Shown one piece after another: positions 52,850-64,000 of a stretch of 64,000 bases of DNA. Positions within the stretch are counted from its first letter, which is position 1; each line of letters starts with the position of its first letter. The notes beneath the pieces were generated by a model. It had not been told where the DNA came from, did no database searches, and saw nothing but the letters and a program-made list of their open reading frames with translations. This DNA is from Chinchilla lanigera (lineage: Eukaryota > Chordata > Mammalia > Rodentia > Chinchillidae). The stretch is from positions 691,313 to 755,312 of the forward strand of contig NW_004955477.1 of NCBI RefSeq assembly GCF_000276665.1. Reading direction: 5' to 3'. A program made the translations under genes and the position numbers.

Positions 52850-53180
52850 CTTTTAGTTATTTTGAGTTGCTATAATAAAGTGTCTTAGGTTGGGTAATTT
52901 TTAAGCAACGCAAATTTATTGTAGGGGCTGGAAATTCCACGATGAAGTCACCAGCAGACTCTGGTAAGGGTTCATTCTGTACTTCAGAGGTGCTGGCCCA
53001 TTGTTGTGTCCCCACACACTGCATATGACAAAGGAGCTTACTCAAGCCTCTTTTCTACATGGAATAATCTCTGGAACCCACATAATGTACCTTCACAAAG
53101 GCCTTACTGTTTAAGACTGTCACCTTGGGTCTTGGGATCCCACATATAAATTTCGCGGGAACATCAATATCACACTTCAC
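52850..53180 (-). mobile_element. ERVL-MaLR-type LTR, antisense, diverged
   Basis: GTTGCTATAATAAAGTGTC, TTGGGTAATTTTTAAGCAAC and CAAATTTATTGTAGGGGCTGG are the complement of an MST/MLT1-like LTR 3' end. Later blocks (ACCTTCACAAAGGCC, CACCTTGGGTCTTGGGATC) fit the rest of the LTR. Boundaries are approximate. Confidence 0.6.
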
Positions 53181-53876
53181 CCCTAGCTGTGTTTGATGAC
53201 TCTGACAAAGAATTCTTCCAACAAAGGATTGCCCAGCGAACTGTTTGCCTTTGTGGAAGGAGCTTTGCCTTGAATCTGTGATGTGGAGAGAGAGGAAGAC
53301 TGTGTGGTGCTCTGATCTCAAGGCTGTGAATACCATTTGCATTCTGAAGGTGGGACTGACAGGAAGTGCCACTGATTCAGGACCACGATGGCAGAAGGGA
53401 CACATAGAAGGTTGTTGAGCCCATTTCTGTGGAACCTGTGGAACCACAAGGGCTGACATCTCCACTACCATCGGTCACTCCAAATCAGTGGTATGCTAGG
53501 GCTAGCTACTGAGAGCTACTTGTTAAATTTTCAAGAATCTTTGCAAGTTGCTGGTTATACGTTATTAAACATTAGACTCTACCAACTTGCAACTGAATTA
53601 ATTATATTAGAAACAAAGATAATAAATACTCAAACCCATCACTTTCTACTAATTTTGCTGCCCCTCCCTCACTACTGTCTGTGCTCTTGAGGTTATTTAC
53701 ATCTACATTTTGGTAGGATATTTAATGGTGTGCTACTACACATGTCTTCCTAATTCCACATTCAGTGCCATCACATTGATATCTGACGTTGGCAGAGTGA
53801 GAGTATTTAAAACACAGAATTTGGCAAATGCTACAAATTAGGGTGTGAATCACTGTTTTGATGATTTTCTAGATGA
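53181..53876. other. Intergenic sequence, nothing recognised
   Basis: No gene or nameable repeat is evident. Confidence 0.45.
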
Positions 53877-54050
53877 GGGGTTGACAAACTTTTTCTGTGA
53901 CGGCTGCGATAGTAAATGTTTTAGGCTTTGCAGGCCATACAGTTTCTGTCACAACAACTAATTCTGCTGTTACAGAACAAAAACAACCACAGATAATATT
54001 TAAATGGATGAACAAGGCTGTGTTCTAATAACTAATGTATAATTTATTTG
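53877..54050 (+). mobile_element. hAT-Charlie MITE relic (MER1-like)
   Basis: GGGGTTGACAAACTTTTTCTG, then AGTAAATGTTTTAGGCTTTG, CAGGCCATACAG and GGCTGTGTTCTAATAAC match the 5' two-thirds of the MER1 (Charlie3-derived) element as I know it. The 3' terminal repeat is missing. It is an ancient eutherian insertion. Confidence 0.75.
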
Positions 54051-54890
54051 CAGGTACTAAAATTTGAATTCTGCATAATTTTCATGTGTCATGAAATACT
54101 ATTCTTCTTTTTTGAACGGTTCAACATTCTAAACACAATTTTTATTGCAAGTTTTCCAAAAACAAGGAGGAACTGTGTTTCATGAATATTATATATTATT
54201 TGTAAATCACGTCTTACATGTCCGTGATGTCAGTAAAATTTATAATATTTTCCCTTAGAGAACTGGTTGCTAAACATTTATCAGCACACCCCTGTTTCAA
54301 GGGTTTTCGAAATTAGGGGAGTGAGAAGAGAGGCCTCCTGCACCACACTGGGGCGGGAAGGAGTCTTCCTCCCACTGGCCCTCCTTGTACACAACTGGCC
54401 CTGGAGCAGATGAGCTGGCCAGGGGAGTATTTGCCAACAGCTGACTTCGATTGCTGCAGAGATTCCTGCTTGTGTGTGATGTGAAATACTCTGGAGATCA
54501 TCAGTTAGACCCTGGGCACTTTGATGTAGCCGGAAGCCCTAAAATCAATGAGGAACAGCCTATGAGCTCGCAAAATATCTATATCTACAGACTAAGAATT
54601 CGTAAAATTCCAGATAAATAATATTTTTCTTACCTAGGAATATTGTTATACATCTTTCCATGTAGCCAAGTCTTTAAATCCTTCAGTAACTAAGCTTATA
54701 GAGCTCTTGTATGTTTTTGTTCAGTGAATGTCTGGGTAGCTTTATTAATTTTTAAAAATATTTGTGTTATATTATTTTATTGTATGTAATTTTTCTATTT
54801 ATAATTTTAGTTCCATTGAAGGACATCTTTCTTCTGTTATTTTTTTTTAACCACAATTGAGGTCTGCAGTGAAGTCATAGCTCATATAAA
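54051..54890. other. Intergenic sequence, nothing recognised
   Basis: AT-rich sequence with a GC-richer island at 54320-54420 that carries no recognisable feature. Confidence 0.45.
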
Positions 54891-54900
54891 TTAATCTCTC

Positions 54901-55005
54901 GGGGCTGGGGATTTAGCTCAGCGGCAAAAGCGCCTGCCTGGCAAGCACAAGGTCGTGAGTTCGGTTCCTGGTACCGGAGAAAAACCAAAAAAAATTAATT
55001 AATTA
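54901..55005 (+). mobile_element. ID-type SINE, young
   Basis: GGGGCTGGGGATTTAGCTCA, GCGGCAAAAGCGCCTGCC and GAGTTCGGTTCCTGGTACC with tail AGAAAAACCAAAAAAA, followed by (ATTA)n to about 55015. The flank attaatct is repeated after the tail. Confidence 0.91.
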
Positions 55006-55090
55006 ATTAATTAATCTTTTAAACTAGCAATGGTACAGAATTACCCATATGTTTTAGTTGATTCCTTTGTGGTTTTAGTAATACAATAGT

Positions 55091-55167
55091 GGGCTGGGGA
55101 TTTAGCTTAGTGGCACAGCGCCTGCCTGGTAAGTGCAAGGTCATTAGTTCGATTCCCGGTACTGGAG
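55091..55167 (+). mobile_element. ID-type SINE lacking an A tail
   Basis: GGGCTGGGGATTTAGCTTAG through GATTCCCGGTACTGGAG. The flanks gtaatacaatagt (55078-55090) and gtaatacagtagt (55168-55180) form a 13-bp duplication with one mismatch. The A-rich tail is essentially missing. Confidence 0.89.
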
Positions 55168-55180
55168 GTAATACAGTAGT

Positions 55181-55890
55181 GTCATCTACAATAAATGATC
55201 CTTTTACCTCCTTTTTCCCAATTTTTATTATGGTAATTTTTTACTGTGGGTGTTGGCCAGAGTTTCTAGGGCCAGGCATCCTTGCTTTAGTCTCAATATT
55301 AATGAGAACATTTCTGTTGCTTTATTATTTTGAAAGATGCTGGTTGTTAACTTGAGATAATGTTTGTGTTAACGAAATTCCTAATTTTTTAAATTTATCC
55401 CTCCATTCCCCTCAAACATGGGTAGGAAATTTTTCTAGACTTCTTGGCAACTTATGAAATGATATAATAAATTAATATAACATGCCTTATAATAGTATGC
55501 CATTCTTAACAGTAAGCCATTCTTTCACTCATATCATATTCTTTCACACCAGATGGGCTTGTTTAAATTATCTGTAGTAGTTCTAACCTGTACCCATAAA
55601 TTATTTTGATTTGCAGATCTGTTTTGAGAAAGGATGCTCTTTTTGACAAATTTTAGTATTAGGATGAACTGGCTTTGTAAAATTAACTGGAAACCTTTGC
55701 ATTTTTTTCCATGCTTGAAAAATGTGAAGTTATATGTTCACTTAAAGTGTCAAATAATTCAGTCATGAAACCATTAGGTTTTGATTTTTCCAGAAAAGGG
55801 TCTTACTTGTTTTTAAATATTTCTTTTTCTCTGTAGGTGCTGGTTTATTAAGCTTTCCTTTGCTTTTGTTAGTATTGGTAATGATATAGG
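55181..55890 (-). mobile_element. L1 ORF2 fragment, antisense, old
   Basis: TTGGCCAGAGTTTCTAGGGC, AATGAGAACATTTCTGTTGC and ATTAGGTTTTGATTTTTCCAG match antisense L1 ORF2 phrases, but the sequence is far more diverged than L1-A or L1-B. The upstream part at 54700-54890 may belong to it. Confidence 0.65.
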
Positions 55891-55899
55891 GGAAATATT

Positions 55900-57600
55900 A
55901 TGACTTCCAACCTGCTAGATGTCAGATAGGTTGAGTTCATGTTCCCCAGAATCAAAGCATGAATTCTAAGGAACAATGGAGGTTAAGAGTAGAAGAACTT
56001 TACTGAGAGAAATAGCTCCTGAGAGATGGAAGTGGACCCAAAAGTGGGTTGCCAATAAGCCCACTTCTCAAAGGAAGTTTTATAGAGCGAAATCAAAAAG
56101 TGAGTACAAAATCATAAGGTGGATACAACATGGGTCAAAACTATGATTAACCAATAAGATTACAAGTATAGCCACTTAGGTAATATTGATCCAATGGGGA
56201 AACAGGTCATTTAGCAAGTGTACATGAAAAGAACAAGGACCTTTGCATTAAGGGATGCAACAGGAGGTCCTGGTCACTCATTGGGGTGACTGAGATCTAT
56301 TTAGACTTTATTGGGCCAGGTGATACCCATGATCTTATCCCTCAGGAAGCCATATAGGCCTGGCCATTCCATCTTTATTTTGAGGCCTGACCTTTAACAG
56401 ATATGCCTCCAGCCACGGTTGTACTGTTTTCTCATCCTCTGCACAGACTCCCTTGAGGATCTAGTCCTGTCTCACTGCCTGTAATATTTCTACCTAACTT
56501 GGCTGTCTATAATAGTAACTTATGGTTGCTGAGAGAATATCTATTCCATCTCTATTTCTATTCTTTCTACAATCTATTCCCTGGTCAACAAGGTTTCACA
56601 GTGTTCAAAATTTCAGAATCGTTACTTTCCTGCAGAAATGTCTCTGACAGTTTTCCGTCTGGTCTTCACCCTTCTGTGTCTCACAGTCTACAAAGGCCCC
56701 AGGTGATGTAGCTATCTCCACCTTCCTGCTGCCTGTGCTTGGGGCCATCCTTCTGCTGAGAATGACAGAGGGCCTCCAACGTGAGGGACTAACACCCATG
56801 TGTCACTGGGTTTTGTTCTGATTCTGGAAGCAACTCTATGGCAGCTTTAATGGAGACTTAACTGTTCTGGAATTTTTCCTGATGACACACTTGGTTCATA
56901 GTTGATTCTTATCTTTAAATGTACATCAGTTACTACTGAATGCCCCAAAATACGTGGTTTATTGTTCTATTATGCTATATGTCCACTGTGGGTTGGCGAT
57001 TGCTCTACTCTTTGTCATTTTTTACCTGGGACCCAAGAAAATTGAGCAGTCTCTTTTGGAAAATGTCTGGTATTCATGGCTGAGAGATAATGTAATATGA
57101 TTCTTGCACAGAGAAACGGAATGCCAAGGCTTTTTCCAGGAAGCAGCTTTTATTTGTGCCAGCACTGACTATGTGGATTCTCATTCAAAGACTGAGCTCA
57201 AAGCATAGTAGGGTTTTACCTTCTATACAATTTTTGTTTCTTTCTCTCCCTTGTATGGTACCATGGAAACACATAGTATGGCGTGATTGGGTACAGTTTA
57301 TGTTACAGAGCCAGGTCAGAACCAAACATGTGTACACAGGAACTGACTGTCTCACGTTGCCTTCCTTTGTGCTATGAAGGTCCTCACCACATTCCTTTGG
57401 GAGGGGTCCTACTACAATAGATACAGGCCAACATGCAGTCACTCCCAAAACTTCTCAGAAGTGACACTACAGCTCACTTTTCATTGGCTGGAGGAAGTGA
57501 CACAATCAAGCTGGACATCAAAGGGTCAGGGGAGTGTTAGGTCAAACTATATAAGATTGGCATTTGTTAAGTCAAAATGATCAAATGTGGTGTATCATTT
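55900..57600. other. Unassigned intergenic stretch, possibly ERV-related
   Basis: About 1.7 kb with more even base composition than the flanks. Phrases such as AAGAACTTTACTGAGAGAAA (55996) and GAAGCAGCTTTTATTTGTGC (57139) are reminiscent of antisense LTR sequence, but I see no LTR termini, duplication or retroviral reading frame. The assignment is a guess. Confidence 0.25.
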
Positions 57601-57695
57601 ATCCAGTGCAGTCCTATGCAGTCTACTCTATAGCAGTACCAACAAAATTGCAAAAGATCGATAGTAAACAAAATTTTCTTTAAATTCAGATGAGG

Positions 57696-57803
57696 GGGGC
57701 TGGGGATTTAGCTCAGCGGCAAAAGCGCCTGCCTGGCAAGCGCAACGTCGTGAATTCGGTTCCCGGTACCGGAGAAAAACCAAAAAAAAAAATAAAATAA
57801 AAT
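57696..57803 (+). mobile_element. ID-type SINE, young
   Basis: GGGGCTGGGGATTTAGCTCA, GCGGCAAAAGCGCCTGCC and GAATTCGGTTCCCGGTACC with tail GGAGAAAAACC. The 14-bp flanks aaattcagatgagg (57682-57695) and aaattcaggtgagg (57804-57817) differ at one base. Confidence 0.93.
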
Positions 57804-57817
57804 AAATTCAGGTGAGG

Positions 57818-58490
57818 ATATTTAAAAATCCTGTATTTCCCTCAAGGTAGCCACATAAAACTAAGCCATGCATGGAAATGGGTAATAAAAACCCAGGGTG
57901 TCACATAAACTTTTTATTGGATATAGGGGCCACTGGTTTTATAGTTCAGCTTCAAGGATCGTGTCTCACTAATTTAATTTAAAATGGGCAGAGTCCTTGC
58001 AATGTGTCAGGCACTGTGTAAAGTGCTAGGAGAAGCAGCAAAGTACCTGTCCTCCAGGAGCTGATCTAGCTCCCCCACCCCACCTGGATGATTTGTGTGG
58101 GGGTAGTTGACAGAGGGTGTGGGAGCTGGGGTGTACCTCTAACAGGACACATGGGACTGTTGGTCACATTCATTTCTGCACAGCTGTAGAACTCATGGCA
58201 GTTTGCTCCTTAAGGCCAGCAGGAAAATGTCTTTAAACTCCGCACAAGCTCTTCTCTTTAGAAAGACTCTCCTGATTAGGGCAGCCCAACCCAGGGTAGT
58301 TTCCTCTGATGAACTCAAGGTTAAACTGATTAGAGACCCGAAGTCCGTCTGCAAAATCCCTCCTGCTTTGGCATATCACGTAGGCTAATTGCAGTGACAT
58401 CCACCACATCCGGGGGTCCTGCCCATGCTCACGGGCAGGGGACTGTCTGAGGCATGGCTACCAGAGGGCAGAAATCTTTGAGCCTACCCT
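57818..58490. other. Intergenic sequence, nothing recognised
   Basis: Moderately GC-rich sequence. The 61-codon open frame at 58203-58388 has no recognisable motif. Confidence 0.45.
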
Positions 58491-58499
58491 AGGCTTCTG

Positions 58500-59190
58500 C
58501 CATTTTAGGGCTTAAGTCTTTTGATTCCAGTTGTGTTTGCGAGTGTATCTTGTTTTAATCTGTGTTTTTCTGATGTCATTTGCTGTTGATAGGTCTACTT
58601 TTGTGATGCCTTTGGCCTGGATTTTTTAGTGCATTATTTGCCTCTTTTCTTTTTGAGCTGTATATTCTGAATGTGTTTTTGGTTAAACACAAGTTTTAAA
58701 TATCTTCTCCCAGTTGATGGCTGATCTTTCCATTTTTAATGAACATACATTTTTAAATTGTTTTCATTTCTGATGAACATATATTTCTCATTTTAATTAG
58801 GTCACATTAGAAATCTTTTTTTTCTTCAGTGGTTTTGCATACTGTGTATGAAATCTTTTGCCTATCTCAAAACATAAAGAGTTTTTCCTAGGTGGGCTCT
58901 TTTCCTCTGGAGCTTTTGTAGTTTGCTTTTCAAATCTGGGTCTGTGATCCACGCCACATTAATATGTGTGGTGTGTGTATGGAACCAAAGTTCATTTTTT
59001 TCTTCACATAAGTAGCAGTTAGTCTAGCACCAATTATTGAAAAGACCCTGCTTTCCCTATTGACTGCAGCTGCGCCTTTGTTAAATCAGGCGACTGTAAG
59101 TATGTGTGAGCCCAATCTGGACTTCCTTTCACTCCGCTGATTTATTTGTGTATCTGTGTGCCCAAACCATACTATAACCACTGTCGAATG
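58500..59190 (-). mobile_element. Ancient L1 ORF2 fragment, antisense
   Basis: GGAACCAAAGTTCATTTTTTT, CAGTTAGTCTAGCACCAATT and AAAGACCCTGCTTTCCC are the antisense form of the old L1M ORF2 C-terminal region. Strong divergence indicates an old insertion. Confidence 0.7.
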
Positions 59191-59465
59191 TTGTGAGGGC
59201 AGACACCACCTCCAAAGGTATCTTGGGGTTGCTGCCTCTGTGGAGAGAATTTGAAAGGCCCCTTCCTCACATTAGGAAACATGCCCTGGCTATGAGGGGA
59301 AGGAAGGTGAAATTGGGGAAACAGACCAAGTAAGCTGTGTCCAGAACTGAAATAACTTCTCGAAAGACTCAAGGGTTCTTTTTTAAAGGATGTATAGCTA
59401 TGTATTGGGGGAGGGTGCCTAAGAACCTGAAAAGTCAATCTCATTTTAGATTTTAATTAATTTTG

Positions 59466-59550
59466 GGAGTAGTGCTGGTGATGGAATGGACACAGGGCCT
59501 CACACATATTAAGCTTGTGCCCTCTACCACTGAGCTACATCCCCAGATCC
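59466..59550 (-). mobile_element. ID-like SINE, very diverged, antisense
   Basis: GGTGATGGAATGGACACAGGG, GCTTGTGCCCTCTACCACTG and AGCTACATCCCCAG retain the antisense ID layout. The A-tail is lost. Confidence 0.6.
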
Positions 59551-59699
59551 TTCTTTCTCATTTAAAAGTCTCAGAAAATAACTGCCCATCCCACCCAGTA
59601 TTAATAGTTAGTACAGAAAAAAAATGTAGAAAATACCACCAATCACTCCTTCACCCAAAATGCGTTCCCTCCAGGTTTGAGTCGGAGTATCATGTTCTT

Positions 59700-59805
59700 T
59701 TTTTTTTTTTTTTTTTGGTTTTTCTCCGGTACTAGGAATTGAACTCACAACCTTGCACTTGCCAGGCAGGCACTGTGCCACTGAGCTAAATCCCCAGCAC
59801 CCCCA
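59700..59805 (-). mobile_element. ID-type SINE, young, antisense
   Basis: A long poly-T, CTCCGGTACTAGGAATTGAA and GAGCTAAATCCCCAGC. A perfect 14-bp duplication, agtatcatgttctt, occurs at 59686-59699 and 59806-59819. Confidence 0.93.
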
Positions 59806-59819
59806 AGTATCATGTTCTT

Positions 59820-60623
59820 AAACCATCGGGAGCAGCAGGATGCACGGCTTTATAGCCTGCACTTCTGGCTTAGTGTATAAGCATTACTTGGGGCTCTGCT
59901 TTCCTTTCACATCTCAACCAGGGAAGTTTAACCATTAGGTGGGATTTCCTGAATTTCCTGCAATGATCACAGTGGCTGGGCTTGGTCTTCCTGAAGCTTA
60001 GGGCTTTAGTCCTGAAGCTTAGGACTTTATTTCTCTCTCCTCTCCTTCTAAGCTGCAGGTCTTCCTGAGAGGAAGGAGGTGCGGTCTTCAAGGGCCTGAT
60101 TTCTCAGAACAGTGATTATGCCTTTTAAAGGAATCCAGAATTAATTTCATAACTGGATGCAGTACTGGTGTAGGAAAGAGTATTCAGGAACTGCTGACAA
60201 GGACTGGGGCCTAGTTTGGGAGAGTGCCCCGAGCCTCCACTATGCAAGGTGACAGAGCCCTCCTGAGGGATGAAGAAGGGAGTGTGGCAGCTGGCCGAGT
60301 GGAAAAGTACCTCGACTGTGAGTCATCGGGGATAATGTGCTGTTGGTGCCACGCCATCCCCGTCCGGGAGTGCAGACAACTGACAGCTGAAAGTCACATC
60401 AAAAAATGGAATCAAGTCTAAGAAAAAATCGAGACAAAAAATGCATTCTTTCTGTGCATCTCTTCACACAAGCAACATGATACCAGAGCCTTCTATGTGG
60501 CCAATGCTACTAGGCCCAATAAAGACATCAGTTTCTTGTGCCAGGCAGTGCCCAGCCTGCTGGGAAAGGACAACGTGGCAGCCTTTCTGGACACAGACTG
60601 CCTGGTCAAACAAAGGTGAAGAT
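59820..60623. other. Intergenic sequence, nothing recognised
   Basis: GC-richer sequence. A 21-bp near-perfect tandem pair (tcctgaagcttagggctttag and tcctgaagcttaggactttat) spans 59989-60030. No gene is evident. Confidence 0.5.
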
Positions 60624-60753
60624 GCTGGGGGTGGTGCCACACGTCTATAATCCCAGCACTCAGGAGGCTGAGGCAGGAGGTTCACTGCAAGTTCAAGGCC
60701 AGCCTAGACTACATAGTGAGACCCTGTTTCAAAAATAAATAAATAAAAAATAA
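60624..60753 (+). mobile_element. B1-type SINE, short form
   Basis: GCTGGGGGTGGTGCCACACG, TAATCCCAGCACTCAGGAGG, one GTTCAAGGCCAGCCTAG module and GAGACCCTGTTTC with an AAAT-rich tail. ggtgaag flanks both sides. Confidence 0.9.
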
Positions 60754-60984
60754 TGGTGAAGAGCTGAGCAAGTAAAATTCCCAGTATCATCAAGTGTTAG
60801 ACCTTTGAGATCATTACCCTGCCTGGAATAACCAGATGGTTTAAAGGTGCACGTACACAGTAATAATAGATAGAAACATCCTGTCTGTGGCTGTCAGGCC
60901 TACTGCATGCTGTAGCCCAGGGGTGGGGGAAATCTTCAAATCTGATACTACAGATCCTCAGTTCTCTCCAGAGTTCTTTGCTTA

Positions 60985-61745
60985 AACAGCTTTACGGATA
61001 TATAATTCAAATAGCATATAATTCACCTACTAACGTTGTACAAATCAATGGCTTTGAGTAGATTCCTAGTGATGTACAACCATCGACACAATTTTAAAAC
61101 GTTTTCCTTATCTCAAAAATAAATCCCAAACCTGAGATCTTCTATTTCCTCACCTTCACCCCCTTTGCCCTAAGCAACTACTAATCTTTTTGCTTTTGTA
61201 GATTTGCCTGCTCCTGACATTTGTTGTGAATGGAGCCATACGCTACGTGGTCCTCTGCATCTGGCTCGACTCAGCACAGTACTTTAAGGGTCAGTCCACA
61301 GTACAGCATATATCAGAACTTCATTTTTTATATGGCTGAATAGTACTCCACTGTGGATATGCCACAGTTTGTTTATTTACTCACCAGCTAATGCATACTT
61401 GGATTGTTTCCACCTTTTGGTGGAATAATGCTACTGTGGATCTCTGAGTACAAGCTTCTGTGAAGACCTATTTTCATTTCTCTTGGGTATTTACAGTACC
61501 TAGAGCTGGAAGTGCTGGGTCATATGCTTTTGGTTGAACTGAAGAATTATCTGACTGTTTTCCAAAACAGCTGTGCCACCTTACATTCCTATTGGCAGGG
61601 TACAACGGCTTTGATTTTCCATATCCTTGCCATTGCTTGTTATCACCTGACTTTCTGATTCTAGCCACCCAATGCAGATGAAAGGGGATCTCAACGTGGC
61701 TTTGACTTATTGATTTGCTGCTGACTAATGATACTGAGGATCTAT
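60985..61745 (-). mobile_element. Ancient L1M 3' end, antisense
   Basis: CGGATATATAATTCAAATAGC, ACAATTTTAAAACGTTTTCC, TGGCTGAATAGTACTCCACTG and ATGCTACTGTGGATCTC are standard antisense L1M 3'UTR/ORF2-end phrases. It is old and broken. Confidence 0.75.
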
Positions 61746-61775
61746 TCATGTGCTCTTAGTACCCCTAGAGCTTTT

Positions 61776-61865
61776 TGTTTCTGGTTTTTTTGGTACAGGA
61801 AATGGAACTCATGACCTTGCACTTGCCAAGCAGGCGCTGTGCTGCTGAGCTACATCCCCAGCCTC
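61776..61865 (-). mobile_element. ID-type SINE, antisense
   Basis: TTTTTTGGTACAGGAAATGG, CTTGCACTTGCCAAGCAGG and GAGCTACATCCCCAGCC. The flanks acccctagagctttt (61761-61775) and acccctagagttttt (61866-61880) form a 15-bp duplication with one mismatch. Confidence 0.92.
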
Positions 61866-61880
61866 ACCCCTAGAGTTTTT

Positions 61881-63076
61881 GATTCAGTTGATCTAGATTA
61901 TTTTTTTTTCCTTTAAAAAAAGTTCTTTATTTTAAAATAATTTTAGGTTTAAAGAGAAGTTACAAAGTAGTATAAAACCCCAATCCAGATTCCACAAATG
62001 TTAACATTTACCACATTTGCTACCTAATTCTTTGAAAACTTAAAGCCAACTAAGTTGCAGGTGTGTATGTCCTTTATCTTTAAATAATTCAGTGGATTTT
62101 TTCCTAAAACAAGCAAAAATGTTCTCTTTTGCAACTATAGTAAAATGATCAAAATCAGAAAATCAACATGGGTTGGGTTCTGTAAGCTAGTGAATTTAAT
62201 CAAGTTTCCCAACTTCCTGGGTATCAGTCCTTTTAAAAATCTATGCATATAATTCTAATACCCCAGGACTTCTGTCGCTCCCTCTCACAGATGAGAACTG
62301 TGAAGCCAGTAAGGAGGATGTCTTCCTCAAGGGCACTCAGCCACTTAGGGCACAGTTGCCATGGTGCCTCAACCCCTGGGTACCTTTGTTTGACCTAGGA
62401 AAAGACAGCTGAGTGAAATAGGCAGCCAGCAGGGCAACGGGAGAGAACCTTTGTCCCTGAGTTGCATCCTTGTACCCTGGCACACAGTACTTTCTCCTTC
62501 AGACCAGGGGCATGGAAAGTGAGGTGGGGAGGGCTCCTGGGGCCTGGGTCAGGAGTCTGTCCTCCTTAGTGGGGTGCATACCGTTCATTTCCTCTGCGAG
62601 GGTCTGGGCTTGGCACTGGGGTGAAGAGGAAGAGAAGAGGCTGGTGAAAGGTGGAGGGGTAACTGTGATTTTGTTGCACTCCATGATCTCAGGTGCTGAA
62701 ACTCATGCCTTACCAGCCCCTCTTCTCTTTTTCTAGCACTGCTCTGGACTCCTTCCTCTCCCTCAGACCAGCTTCCCCCTGGTCCTAGTGGCTATTTCAA
62801 CACAGGACTCTGGCCACATCCTCCTCCTGGTTGAAACCAAGTTTCCTCCAGATTCAATAAATAGCAGCAGGGTTGCGGTGGCTTGGCCCTACGCTACCAC
62901 TGGTCCTGACCTCTTTCACTCTTCAGACTTAGCCTGGAATCCCTGGGGAGCCCCTCAGTGGCTCTTGTGGGCTTCCCCACAACCTTGTCCCTCCTTCATG
63001 ATACCCCCTAGAGTGAACTGGAGGTAGACAAGGGACAGGAGGGGACACAGAGGACTCAGTTTCAGAGCTTATTAAT
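61881..63076. other. Intergenic sequence, nothing recognised
   Basis: The first 300 bp may be another old L1M 3'UTR piece (TTTAGGTTTAAAGAGAAGTTAC). 62280-63060 is GC-richer without CpG clustering. I see no HTRA1 promoter or exon. Confidence 0.45.
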
Positions 63077-63242
63077 CAAAGTGGGGTCCCTGGGCCAGCA
63101 GTAGCAGCATCACAGGACACTTGTAGTAATGCACCTTCTCAGCCCTACCCTAGACCTAGTGGGAGACTCCAGGGTGTAGTCCAGCAATTTTCACTTTAAC
63201 CAGCCCCAGAGGAGCTTCTGCTGCCTGCTCAGTTTGAAAACC
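63077..63242 (+). mobile_element. hAT-Charlie MITE relic (MER5A-like)
   Basis: AAAGTGGGGTCCCTGGGCCAGC, CAGCATCACAGGACACTTG, GCCCTACCCTAGACCTAGTG and CAGTTTGAAAACC follow the MER5A layout throughout. An ancient eutherian insertion. Confidence 0.83.
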
Positions 63243-63684
63243 TTGTAGCTATAGCTGCGGGGAGGCCAGGCAGGGCCAGAGCCAAAGTAGTTACCAAGTA
63301 ACTCAAGTACATCAAGTACCTCCTCCTGTGCATCAGTAACTCAAAGTACACAGTCTCTACAGCTGGAGAGTCGGGACTCCAGTGAATACATCCACTGCAT
63401 CTATGATGAGCCACACAAAGGCAACAAGAAAGTGCACTGAGGGAGAGAACATGACTGGGGTGTAGAAACCAGAGCACATAGAAAGCCATCAGGGCACACC
63501 CTGCAGCCTGCAGACTGGGTTTGGAAGGAAGTAAAACCTCAGCTGTCAGCCAGTTCTCACGCAGGTTTTTAGAGCAGTATCCTTCTTTCTATAAGCTCAT
63601 AGCTTTATATTGTTCATTTTCTCATACATTTAGAGATTAGAGCATTTCTCTATATGTATAAGAAAACAACAATGCAAGCTTGTG
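63243..63684. other. Intergenic sequence, nothing recognised
   Basis: A short imperfect local repeat (taactcaagtac, taactcaaagtac) lies at 63300-63352. No gene is evident. Confidence 0.5.
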
Positions 63685-63695
63685 GAGACTCTGGA

Positions 63696-63804
63696 GTTTT
63701 TTTTTTTTTTTTTTTTTTTTTGTTTTTCTCCGGTACCGGGAACTGAACTCACAACCTTGCACATGCCAGGTAGGCGCTTTGCCCCTGAGCTAAATCCCCA
63801 GCCC
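63696..63804 (-). mobile_element. ID-type SINE, young, antisense
   Basis: A poly-T of about 26 nt, CTCCGGTACCGGGAACTGAA and GAGCTAAATCCCCAGCCC. The 11-bp duplication gagactctgga occurs at 63685-63695 and 63805-63815. Confidence 0.92.
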
Positions 63805-64000
63805 GAGACTCTGGATCTTCTGGGTCAAGTTGGTTTAAAATATTGAAACCATGTTGCCAAATAACACTTGGTAAATGCTTTTTAGTGCTTATAGAATTTT
63901 GGCCCTTTATGCTTATTGGAGGACCACATAACTAGATAATGAAATAACTCCAAGGCTGAAAATTTCATCTCCTTTCTGAATTTTTTTCTTTTACAAGCAC

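Noticed and set aside
57696..57790. tRNA-like gene with A and B boxes
   Set aside because: It is an ID-type SINE: repeated many times, A-tailed, and flanked by target-site duplications.
62280..64000. HTRA1 promoter or first exon
   Set aside because: The sequence is only moderately GC-rich, has no CpG cluster, and ends in SINE and AT-rich DNA.

Overview
This window is nuclear DNA from a mammal, most likely a rodent outside the mouse/rat family. It contains the 3' two-thirds of one protein-coding gene, PLEKHA1 (TAPP1), on the + strand, followed by about 23 kb of intergenic DNA. Rodent origin is indicated by many tRNA-derived ID-type SINEs, 7SL-derived B1 SINEs (usually with an internally duplicated centre), a B1+ID composite resembling B1-dID, L1 elements and ERVL-MaLR-type LTRs. 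The ID copies end in GGTACCGGAG rather than the mouse/rat ID 3' end, which argues against Muridae. Castorimorpha (beaver or kangaroo-rat relatives) is a guess that I cannot verify here.

PLEKHA1: six coding exons are identifiable at 18669-18794, 24714-24857, 26350-26418, 33131-33195, 33781-33844 and 35615-35704. They are followed by the canonical terminal exon, whose coding part is 38171-38479, and a 3'UTR that reaches an AATAAA at 40709. The frame is continuous across every junction and gives 288 residues: the linker, the C-terminal PtdIns(3,4)P2-binding PH domain, and the tail ending in the PDZ ligand Ser-Asp-Val. The N-terminal PH domain exons (about 114 residues in the human protein) are not in the window and must lie upstream of base 1. 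An alternative last exon is likely at 36916-37020. It continues the frame for 34 codons, stops, and is followed by polyadenylation hexamers; it would replace the PDZ ligand.

Layout: 1-18668 is intron dominated by antisense L1. One 5'-truncated L1 (about 6505-10965) is nested inside another (about 5850-6505 plus 10965-18020). 18669-40735 is the exon-bearing part of PLEKHA1, with sense L1 3' ends, two antisense MaLR-type LTRs in the window as a whole (one here), a mariner relic and scattered SINEs. 40736-64000 is intergenic: two long sense L1 fragments, two MaLR-like LTRs, antisense L1 fragments, two hAT-Charlie MITE relics and many SINEs. In human the neighbours downstream of PLEKHA1 are ARMS2 and HTRA1; neither is recognisable here.

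I found no RNA gene, CRISPR array or novel biological system. The most useful leads are the alternative PLEKHA1 terminus, an in-frame alternative donor, and the nested and young transposable-element insertions.
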